A stretch of 7,674 bases of DNA from Parafilimonas sp. (GTDB lineage: Bacteria; Bacteroidota; Bacteroidia; Chitinophagales; Chitinophagaceae). The notes under the pieces are model-generated. The model had not been told where the DNA came from. It made no database searches and saw nothing but the letters and a program-made list of their open reading frames with translations. Shown in pieces: positions 1-6,594 of this stretch; within the stretch, counting starts at the first letter, position 1; every line of letters begins with the position of its first letter. The DNA lies in the NCBI GenBank assembly GCA_025927795.1, contig JAICKT010000210.1:1-7674 (forward strand), given 5' to 3'. The position numbers and the translations under genes were made by a program.

Positions 1-13
1 CAAAATTAAATTA

Positions 14-56
14 GTGTACTTTTTACACAACGAACACAAATGTGTAACTTTTACAC
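14..56. promoter_or_regulatory. Two tandem 15-bp dyads, candidate operator
   Basis: Two copies of GTGTA-N5-TACAC lie at 14-28 and 42-56, centres 28 bp apart. Both have T-rich spacers (CTTTT and ACTTT), so the copies resemble each other beyond the arms. A third small dyad, ACACA-AA-TGTGT, bridges them at 34-45. Such paired palindromes about 60-100 bp before a start codon suit a dimeric repressor or activator. No regulator gene is in the window, so the binding protein is unknown. They lie upstream of the broken GH53 gene and might control the whole GH53/GH2-GH53 unit. Confidence 0.4.
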
Positions 57-102
57 TTCATAAACAAAAAATCTTTTTAGGATGCTGCATACATTTTGAA
101 AT

Positions 103-110
103 AATATTTG
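103..110 (+). promoter_or_regulatory. Candidate Bacteroidota -7 promoter element
   Basis: AATATTTG differs at one position from the Bacteroidota -7 consensus TAnnTTTG and ends four bases before the ATG at 115. That implies a very short leader, which is common in this phylum. I see no convincing -33 TTTG at the expected 19-21 base distance, so the assignment is weak. Confidence 0.25.
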
Positions 111-114
111 CAGT

Positions 115-793
115 ATGAAAAAATTTTCATTGCTATTATATGTGAGTGTAACGCTTATCATCAGTTGCAGCAAAAGCAATTCAGCACCGCCAAATAATAT
201 TGGCGGCGATACAACAATGAATCCGCCTGATACAACTCTTATCAGTAATTCAACATTTGCAAAAAATGCAGATATAGGCTGGCTTACAGAGATGGAAGTA
301 AGCGGTTATAAATTTTATAATCGTAATGGTGTTGAAGAAGATTGTCACCAGGTTTAAAAGATGAAGGCCTGAATGCAGTTTGTTTGCGTGCATGCATATT
401 TCAAACGGATTTGATAATAATTTATTCAGGTGGATGTTTGATGGATTAAAAAGCAACAACGCAAAATGGAATGTAATTAAAATGTCGTTGTATCCTTCGT
501 CAACAAACTGGTCAACACTCGATGCACAATGTTTATCAAATATGAAGAATATGATTGCGCGTTATAAAAAACCTGTAATGATTTGCAAAGTTGGAATGAG
601 CCGGACCGATTCCATTGCATGCAAATCTTTTTTAGACGACATCATTTCAAAAACAAAATCTGTTGCAAACGGAAATGGGTTAGGCGTGTTTTACCGGGAG
701 CCGGAAAGTTATAATAACTGGCAAACCTATTCACTTGGCGCTTTTGATAATAATGGCAAGCCAACTGTTGCTTTGGATGCTTTTAAAAATTAA
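115..793 (+). pseudogene. Decayed GH53 endo-beta-1,4-galactanase lipoprotein
   Basis: This is the remnant of a secreted arabinogalactan endo-beta-1,4-galactanase. Frame 1 (115-357) gives a lipoprotein signal peptide ending in LIISC (Cys18), then the GH53 N-terminus with ADIGWLTEMEVSGYKFYN and NGVEEDCHQ. Loss of about one base near 352-357 shifts the reading to frame 3 (354-389), which continues as LKDEGLNAVCLR. At about 389-396 the text jumps to frame 2 and resumes at the GH53 C-terminal third (HISNGFDNN, MSLYPSS, FYREPE, NNGKPTVALDAFKN), ending at TAA 791-793. Against the intact GH53 domain in the next gene (its residues 876-1011), about 136 residues are missing, including the VGNE acid/base. 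The nucleophile position reads ICKVG instead of xVEVG, with Lys at 587-589. FYWEPE has become FYREPE, and VIGMS has become VIKMS. It is therefore almost certainly not a functional galactanase. Confidence 0.88.
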
Positions 794-809
794 TTCATTT
801 TTTATATTG

Positions 810-854
810 AACCACTAAGACAATTTTAACTTAGTGCTTTGTGCCTTCGTGGTT
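810..854. repeat. Nested inverted repeat between GH53 remnant and GH2-GH53
   Basis: An outer pair AACCAC (810-815) / GTGGTT (849-854) encloses part of an inner pair CACTAAG (813-819) / CTTAGTG (830-836). The arms overlap, so the two pairings are alternatives. The right side, CTTTGTGCCTTCGTGGTTAA, resembles a short intergenic repeat that I recall being scattered in many Bacteroidota and other environmental genomes. That is recollection, not a search result. It occupies most of the 78 bases between the genes, leaving little room for a dedicated promoter, so the next gene may depend on read-through from upstream. Confidence 0.5.
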
Positions 855-871
855 AAAAAAATCTTATACAC

Positions 872-3800
872 ATGCAAGCTGCTAAATTTTATTTTTTATT
901 GATGATGTTAAGCATCACTCTCACTACTTTTTCTCAACAACTTCCGGCAAGAAAAATAAATTTTGATGATAGCTGGAAGTTTGCATTTGGCAGCGCAGAC
1001 AATCCTGCAAAAGATTTCAATTACAGTGTAACAACAATCTTTTCAAAATCAGGTTATGCGCCGGGTACACCTGCTGATGTAACTTTTTATGATAGTTCTT
1101 GGCGCACATTAAATCTTCCGCACGATTGGGTTGTTGAATTGCCGTTTGCAAACTCAACAAGTGATGATGTTGAAAGCCACGGCTACAAGCCTGTTGGCGG
1201 TTTATTTCCTGAAACAAGTATTGGCTGGTATCGAAAACATTTTACAATCCCTGCGAGCGATAGCGGTCATCGTTTTCAAATTCAGTTCGACGGAATTTTT
1301 CGTGATGCAATGATTTGGGTAAACGGTTTTTTTGTGGGCAATAATAAAAGTGGTTATATAGGTTGTGCTTATGATATTACAGACTTCATCAATTTTCATA
1401 GAGAAAATATTATTACGGTTCGTGTTGATGCAACGCAATACGAAGGTTGGTTTTACGAAGGAGCAGGCATATACCGGCATGTTTGGCTGAATGAATATAA
1501 CAACACACACATTGCAACAGATGGTGTTTTTGTTTTTAGCGATGTAAAGAAAAAAAGCGCAACTGTCAACATTCAATCAACAATACAAAATCAAAATTTA
1601 AATGAATCCAATTGTTTGGTTTCATCATATATAACTGATAGAAATGGAAACATCATTGGCAAATCACCCGAACAATCAATTTCAATCACATCAAACGATA
1701 CAAAAACCATCACACAAAAAATAAATATTACAAATCCAAAATTGTGGAGTGTTGATAATCCTTATTTATACCGCGCCATTGTTCTTGTAAAAAATAATAA
1801 CAACATTATTGATAGCGAAAAAATCCGCTTTGGTATTCGCACGATAAATGTTACAGACAGTGGTTTGTTTGTAAACGGCATTTACACAAAAATTTATGGA
1901 ATGTGTAATCACCAGGATGCAGCCGGTGTTGGTTCTGCGTTGCCTGATTATTTGCAATATTATCGTGTTCGTTTATTAAAACAAATGGGTGTAAATGCAT
2001 ATCGAACAAGCCACAATCCTGCAACACCTGAGTTGCTTGATGCTTGTGATAGTTTAGGAATGTTAGTGTTGGAAGAAAATCGTTTGCTCAACAGCAGCGA
2101 TGAATATATAAGCCAATTTGAAAGAATGGTTAAGCGCGATAGAACACATCCTTCCATTTTTATGTGGTCAATCGGCAATGAAGAATTTGGAATTCAAACA
2201 ACCAGTTATGGCAAACGCATTGCGCAATCATTATTGGCAAAACAAAAAAAGTTAGACCCAACACGCACATCAACGTATGCGGCAGATGTGCCCAATGTTT
2301 TTGAAGGTGTGAATGAAGTAATTCCAGTTCGCGGCTTTAATTATCGTGAAAAATTTGCTGAAGCGTATCATCACGATCATCCAACACAACCGCTTGTTGG
2401 AACGGAAATGGGAAGCACAGTTACAACACGCGGCATCTACGTAAAAGATACCATTAATGGTTATGTGCCTGATGAAGATACAACGCATCCGGCATGGAGC
2501 AGCACCGCAGAAACATGGTGGAAATTATGTGCACCACATAAATGGTGGATGGGTGGTTTTGTATGGACAGGTTTTGATTATCGTGGTGAGCCAACGCCGT
2601 ATGCATGGCCCAACATTAATTCGCATTTTGGTGTGTTGGATATGTGCGGCTTTCCAAAAAATATTTCTTACTACTATAAAAGCTGGTGGAGCAATTTTGC
2701 TGTGTTACAGCTTTCGCCGCATTGGAATTGGAGCGGAAAGGAAGGACAACCAATTGATGTTTGGGTAAACAGCAATGCAGATAATGTTGAGCTTTTTTTG
2801 AATGGAAAAAGTTTGGGTAAAAAAGATATGCCGCGTAATGGTCATTTGCAATGGAGTGTAAATTATGAACCGGGTACTTTGCAGGCAATCGGTTATCGCA
2901 ATGGCAGAAAATTATTTGCGGAAGTTGAAACAAGTGACAAACCAAATACCGTTATTGTTACGCCATATAAAACAACCATGCTGGCGGATGGAAAAGATGT
3001 TGCAGTAATAAACATCAGTGCAATTGATAAGAATGGTGTTGAAGTGCCGGATGCAAATAACCTGATTCATTTTTCTGTAAATGGTGATGCAAAAATTATT
3101 GGTGTTGCCAATGGCGACCCAAGCAGCCATGAGCAGGATAAGTTTAATGATACAGTTGCACAGCGACATTTATTTAATGGTAAATGCCAGGTGATTGTTC
3201 AAAGCGGCACAACGCCTTCACTGATAAAATTTGAAGCAAAGGGAGATGATGTGCAATGGAGCGGCGGTACTGATATCGCTGCCATTCAACCCGGCACACC
3301 TCATCTTGTTTCAAAAGCAAATAATACATTTCCAGTTTCAAAATTCACATCAATACCGATTGATAAAATGCTCGGTGCAGATATTTCTTTTTTACCTGAG
3401 CTTGAAGCAAAGGGAATAAAGTTTTCTGATAAGGGTGTTGAAAAAGATGCAATACAAATTTTAAAAGACCATGGCTTTAATTATGTACGATTAAGAATTT
3501 TTGTTGACCCGCAAAATGATAGCGGTTATTCGCCGCATAAGGGATTCTGTGATTTAAATCATACAAAAGAAATGGCGAAAAGAATTAAAGCAGCAGGCAT
3601 GAAATTCTTGCTCGATTTTCATTACAGTGATTATTGGGCAGACCCCGGAAAACAATTCAAACCAAAAGCATGGAGTGGCGAAAATTTCACGCAGTTAAAA
3701 CAATCAGTTTATGATTATACAAAAATGGTAATGCAGGAATTGAAAGGGCAAAACACAACGCCCGATATGGTGCAGGTGGGTAATGAAATTAATCATGGAA

Positions 3801-4273
3801 TGATTTGGCCCGAAGGCTATATCAGTAATCTCGATAGTTTGGCGCAATTAATTTATGCAGGCATTAATGGTGTAAAAGCAATTTCACCTTCAACATCTAT
3901 TATGCTGCATATTGCACTTGGCGGGCAAAATGATGAAGCACGTTTTTTTCTTGATAATATGATTGAACGCGGCGTTCCGTTTGATGTAATTGGTTTATCA
4001 TATTATCCGAGATGGCATGGAACGCTGGATGATTTGCAATACAATCTTGCTGATTTATCCAGCCATTATAATAAAGATGTGATTGTTGTTGAGTACTCGC
4101 ATAAAAAACGTGAAGTAAATCAAATGGCATTTGATGTACCGAATGGAAGAGGTAAAGGCACCTGCATTTGGGAACCATTAAGCACATGGGAAAGTTTTTT
4201 TGATAAAGATGGAAAGGCAAATAAATATTTGTATTTGTATGATGAGATAAGTAAGGAGTATTTGAAAAAGTAA
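872..4273 (+). CDS. Secreted GH2 beta-galactosidase / GH53 galactanase fusion
   Basis: A bifunctional glycoside hydrolase of 1133 residues. Residues 1 to about 21 are a signal peptide (hydrophobic run, then FSQQ) without a lipobox, so periplasmic or secreted. The GH2 part follows: sugar-binding jelly roll about 27-215, Ig-like domain about 217-324, TIM barrel about 326-595 with SIGNE acid/base Glu437 and GTEMG nucleophile Glu512, DUF4982 about 598-680, and a C-terminal Ig-like domain about 693-795. A linker of about 35 residues leads to a GH53 domain at 832-1130 (from about base 3365). It holds LGADISFLPELE, FHYSDYWADPGKQ, VGNE (Glu972, acid/base) and VVEYS (Glu1074, nucleophile). GH53 cuts beta-1,4-galactan internally and GH2 enzymes of this type remove terminal beta-galactose, so galactan breakdown by one protein is the natural inference. 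The exact GH2 linkage specificity is not visible. The frame is uninterrupted and ends 24 bases before a terminator. Confidence 0.93.
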   Translation: MQAAKFYFLLMMLSITLTTFSQQLPARKINFDDSWKFAFGSADNPAKDFNYSVTTIFSKSGYAPGTPADVTFYDSSWRTLNLPHDWVVELPFANSTSDDVESHGYKPVGGLFPETSIGWYRKHFTIPASDSGHRFQIQFDGIFRDAMIWVNGFFVGNNKSGYIGCAYDITDFINFHRENIITVRVDATQYEGWFYEGAGIYRHVWLNEYNNTHIATDGVFVFSDVKKKSATVNIQSTIQNQNLNESNCLVSSYITDRNGNIIGKSPEQSISITSNDTKTITQKINITNPKLWSVDNPYLYRAIVLVKNNNNIIDSEKIRFGIRTINVTDSGLFVNGIYTKIYGMCNHQDAAGVGSALPDYLQYYRVRLLKQMGVNAYRTSHNPATPELLDACDSLGMLVLEENRLLNSSDEYISQFERMVKRDRTHPSIFMWSIGNEEFGIQTTSYGKRIAQSLLAKQKKLDPTRTSTYAADVPNVFEGVNEVIPVRGFNYREKFAEAYHHDHPTQPLVGTEMGSTVTTRGIYVKDTINGYVPDEDTTHPAWSSTAETWWKLCAPHKWWMGGFVWTGFDYRGEPTPYAWPNINSHFGVLDMCGFPKNISYYYKSWWSNFAVLQLSPHWNWSGKEGQPIDVWVNSNADNVELFLNGKSLGKKDMPRNGHLQWSVNYEPGTLQAIGYRNGRKLFAEVETSDKPNTVIVTPYKTTMLADGKDVAVINISAIDKNGVEVPDANNLIHFSVNGDAKIIGVANGDPSSHEQDKFNDTVAQRHLFNGKCQVIVQSGTTPSLIKFEAKGDDVQWSGGTDIAAIQPGTPHLVSKANNTFPVSKFTSIPIDKMLGADISFLPELEAKGIKFSDKGVEKDAIQILKDHGFNYVRLRIFVDPQNDSGYSPHKGFCDLNHTKEMAKRIKAAGMKFLLDFHYSDYWADPGKQFKPKAWSGENFTQLKQSVYDYTKMVMQELKGQNTTPDMVQVGNEINHGMIWPEGYISNLDSLAQLIYAGINGVKAISPSTSIMLHIALGGQNDEARFFLDNMIERGVPFDVIGLSYYPRWHGTLDDLQYNLADLSSHYNKDVIVVEYSHKKREVNQMAFDVPNGRGKGTCIWEPLSTWESFFDKDGKANKYLYLYDEISKEYLKK

Positions 4274-4296
4274 AAATCGGATTGAATGATCGAATA

Positions 4297-4331
4297 AAAC
4301 GGCAGAACATAAGCTCTGCCGTTTATGTTTT
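4297..4331 (+). terminator. Rho-independent terminator after GH2-GH53
   Basis: A perfect 10-bp stem, AAACGGCAGA (4297-4306) with TCTGCCGTTT (4315-4324), encloses an 8-base loop and is followed by the T-rich ATGTTTT. It lies 24 bases after the stop of the fusion gene and should separate it from the GH10 gene. Confidence 0.82.
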
Positions 4332-4642
4332 GTAAAATGGAAAATTAGATACGGATGTTAGGATATTGGTTGCGGCCTTTTATAAGCGCAGTGCAAATAT
4401 CCATCAGCATTATACAACTGTAACAATAAAAAAGGTTTTGAAATACTCAAAGAAGTCAATTTTATATTGATAAGTGTTAGTATGACAATTACAAATTTAT
4501 TTCATCAGGTTCGCATCTATAATATTCTCCTTGTTGCAACTGATGACTGACCAACTTCTACAATGCCATGTAAACAATACTCAATGTTATCACAAATATG
4601 TTATTCATTTATTGGTAGATTCTTCCGTCGTCACCCACTTCT
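4332..4642. other. Gene-free stretch before GH10 with two dyads
   Basis: I find no convincing gene here. The stretch holds two imperfect inverted repeats. One is GGATATT (4361-4367) with AATATCC (4396-4402), with further pairing inside between TTGC and GCAA or TGCG and CGCA. The other is TCATCAG (4502-4508) with CTGATGA (4540-4546). Neither is followed by a T-run, so they do not look like terminators. A possible distant promoter is TTTTG (4436-4440) with TATATTGA (4463-4470), but its 22-base spacing and two consensus mismatches make it weak. An ATG at 4563 opens the GH10 frame early and is discussed with that gene. Confidence 0.45.
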
Positions 4643-4650
4643 TATCTTTA
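4643..4650 (+). promoter_or_regulatory. Candidate -7 promoter element for GH10
   Basis: TATCTTTA, followed by C, matches the Bacteroidota -7 consensus TAnnTTTG at all but the last base. It lies 14 bases before the TTG at 4665, so transcription would begin just ahead of that codon. A clear -33 TTTG is not visible at the usual distance. Confidence 0.35.
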
Positions 4651-4664
4651 CGCAAAATCATTTT

Positions 4665-5768
4665 TTGAAATATCCTGTCCTTTTATTTTTAGTATGTCTT
4701 GTTTTTATAAATTTCTCCTGCAGTAAACATGAAAGCCTGGTTGCTGCAATACCGCAAAGCGATACAACGCCGTTAAAAAATATTGCGCCATTTAAAGTTG
4801 GTGCTTCAGTTGTTGTACCGCTTTTGCAAAACGATTCTGCATATTTAAATACGGTATTGCAACAATACAACAGCATTACTACCGCCAACACATTAAAATG
4901 GTATATAGCTCATCCTGCGCAAAATATGTTTGATTTTTCAGGCGGTGATTACATAGCAGACTTTTGCGCAGCAAACGGCAAACGTATGCATGCACATTGT
5001 TTAATCTGGTATCTTGATAATCCACAATGGCTGAAAAATTTTAAAGGTGATTCTTTAGCATGGGAAAATCTTTTTAAAACACATATACAAACGATGGTTG
5101 CGCATTATAAAGGAAAGGCAACAAGCTGGGATGTAGTGAATGAAGCGCTTAACGATGACGGCAGCTTGCGTGTAAACGATAAAAACTTATCAAATAATTA
5201 TGATGATGGCAGTATTTGGGCAAGACATTTAGGACCGGATTATGTTGCACGCGCATTTATATATGCACACGAAGCAGATACATCAGCATTGCTGTTTTAT
5301 AATGATTATGGACAAGAATGGGATGATAGAAAAACAGATTCTATTATTGCGATGATTAACAGGTTTAAAGCAAGAGGCATTCCTATAAACGGTCTCGGAA
5401 TACAGATGCATACAAACATAAATGCTTCAGAAAATGGTATAAAAAAAGCATTTCAAAAAACTGCATCTACCGGTTTGCTTATTCATGTTTCAGAACTGGA
5501 TGTAAGTGTAAATCCTTCAAATGATTCAACAGCAGAATTTTCCGATGCGCTTGCACAAAGGCAGGCTAACATGTATGCATTTATCGTACAACAATATAAA
5601 CAGCTTATACCCGCAAAACAACAGTATGGAATTACAACCTGGGATGTAAGCGACGCCGATAGCTGGTTAGTTACTGAACTTAAACGCAGAGACTGGCCTT
5701 TATTATTTGATAAGAGCTTTACAAAAAAGCCCGCTTACTTTAGTTTCAGAAATGCATTGGCTAATTAG
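4665..5768 (+). CDS. GH10 endo-beta-1,4-xylanase family lipoprotein
   Basis: A GH10 TIM-barrel enzyme, family role endo-cleavage of beta-1,4-xylan. I chose TTG 4665 (367 residues) because it gives MKYPVLLFLVCLVFINFSC, a compact lipoprotein signal with Cys19. The ATG at 4563 would put 52 residues ahead of that Cys and lie upstream of the likely promoter. Numbering from 4665, the acid/base is Glu160 (WDVVNEAL) and the nucleophile Glu277 (HVSELDV). Gln247/His249 (GIQMH) and Trp326/Trp334 (TTWDVSDADSW) fit the family. Two substrate-binding stretches are atypical. The usual TAENxMKW reads TTANTLKW, with Ala74 replacing the Glu that contacts the -2 sugar. HTLVWHSQ reads HCLIWYLD. There is no carbohydrate-binding module. 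Activity is likely, but the preferred substrate may differ from plain xylan. It is the only GH10 here and sits 31 bases before the amidase. Confidence 0.88.
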   Translation: MKYPVLLFLVCLVFINFSCSKHESLVAAIPQSDTTPLKNIAPFKVGASVVVPLLQNDSAYLNTVLQQYNSITTANTLKWYIAHPAQNMFDFSGGDYIADFCAANGKRMHAHCLIWYLDNPQWLKNFKGDSLAWENLFKTHIQTMVAHYKGKATSWDVVNEALNDDGSLRVNDKNLSNNYDDGSIWARHLGPDYVARAFIYAHEADTSALLFYNDYGQEWDDRKTDSIIAMINRFKARGIPINGLGIQMHTNINASENGIKKAFQKTASTGLLIHVSELDVSVNPSNDSTAEFSDALAQRQANMYAFIVQQYKQLIPAKQQYGITTWDVSDADSWLVTELKRRDWPLLFDKSFTKKPAYFSFRNALAN

Positions 5769-5799
5769 TTCTATAAACAATATTTATTTATAATTTACT

Positions 5800-6594
5800 A
5801 TGAAACATTTTATTTTTCTGTTGATGTTATTTTGCTTAAGCTGCGCAAATCAATACTCATCTTCTAATAAAATTTATAAACGGCAATCAAGAGCATTTGC
5901 AAAAAACATAAAAACATATCCTTTAAAAGATTCGCTTAACAGCGGAAAATTTATCGGCACAACTAATTTTAATTTACGCAAACCTGAATTTGTAATCATT
6001 CATCATACAGCACAAAACAGCTGTGCGCAAACGCTTAAAACTTTTACTACTCAAATTTCGCAGGTAAGTGCGCATTATGTTATTTGTAAAGATGGAACCA
6101 TTCATCACATGCTTAACGATTACATGCGTGCATGGCAGGCTGGTGTTAGTAAATGGGGAAACGATGCAGACATAAACAGCAGCAGCATTGGCATTGAGCT
6201 TGACAATAATGGCTATGAACCTTTTACAGATTATCAGATAAATAGTTTACTGCGGTTATTAGCTGCCTTAAAAAAAAAATATAATATTCCAACTGCAAAC
6301 TTTATTGGTCATGCTGATATTGCACCAAGAAGAAAAAACGATCCGAATGTTTTTTTTCCGTGGAAAAGATTAGCTGACAGTGGTTATGGTTTATGGTATG
6401 ATGATACAACAAATGTTGTATTGCCTTCAACTTTTCAATCAATACAGGCACTAAAAATTATTGGTTATGATGTAAGAGATACAGCTGCTGCAACGGTTGC
6501 ATTTAAAAGACATTGGTTGCAAGACACGTTGCCCGGCCTTGATTCTGCCCAGTATAAAGTTTTATACGAGATGATGGAAAAATCTTTGCGTTAA
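5800..6594 (+). CDS. Lipoprotein N-acetylmuramoyl-L-alanine amidase (AmiD-like)
   Basis: A 264-residue zinc amidase of the Amidase_2 (AmpD/AmiD) fold, expected to cut the bond between N-acetylmuramic acid and L-Ala in peptidoglycan or its turnover fragments. The signal peptide ends in CLSC (Cys15), so it is probably anchored to the outer membrane facing the periplasm. Zinc ligands are His68 (VIIHHTA), His171 (IGHADIAP) and Asp181 (KNDPNVFFPW). Glu133 in GIELDN matches the conserved acidic residue of the family. Residues of about 210-262 (ALKIIGYDV, AFKRHW) look like the small C-terminal helical peptidoglycan-binding region seen in AmiD. The gap from GH10 is 31 bases without a terminator, so co-transcription is possible, though no functional link to xylan is evident. 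TAATTTAC just before the ATG could instead be its own -7 box. Confidence 0.9.
   Translation: MKHFIFLLMLFCLSCANQYSSSNKIYKRQSRAFAKNIKTYPLKDSLNSGKFIGTTNFNLRKPEFVIIHHTAQNSCAQTLKTFTTQISQVSAHYVICKDGTIHHMLNDYMRAWQAGVSKWGNDADINSSSIGIELDNNGYEPFTDYQINSLLRLLAALKKKYNIPTANFIGHADIAPRRKNDPNVFFPWKRLADSGYGLWYDDTTNVVLPSTFQSIQALKIIGYDVRDTAAATVAFKRHWLQDTLPGLDSAQYKVLYEMMEKSLR

Noticed and set aside
380..793. A separate small gene starting at TTG 380
   Set aside because: Its product is the C-terminal third of a GH53 enzyme that starts mid-domain, and the missing N-terminus lies just upstream in other frames. It is part of the pseudogene.
115..793. GH53 disruption as purely an assembly or sequencing error
   Set aside because: One missing base could be an error, but loss of about 136 codons plus Glu-to-Lys, Trp-to-Arg and Gly-to-Lys at conserved sites fits real decay better. 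It cannot be excluded without reads.
1202..1576. A 124-codon open frame on the minus strand inside the GH2-GH53 gene
   Set aside because: It lies wholly antisense to a strongly supported coding region and its product is Cys/Ile/Asn-rich without recognisable domain or signal.
2457..2768. A 103-codon plus-strand open frame within the GH2 barrel
   Set aside because: It is a frame-shifted shadow of the GH2 region that includes GGFVWTGFDYRGEP, with no start signal of its own.
3900..4310. A 136-codon minus-strand open frame over the end of the GH53 domain
   Set aside because: It is antisense to the conserved GH53 catalytic region, has no domain features, and begins inside the terminator hairpin.
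872..5768. A complete SusC/SusD-type polysaccharide utilisation locus
   Set aside because: Only the enzymes are here. No TonB-dependent receptor, SusD-like protein or hybrid two-component regulator is encoded in the window.
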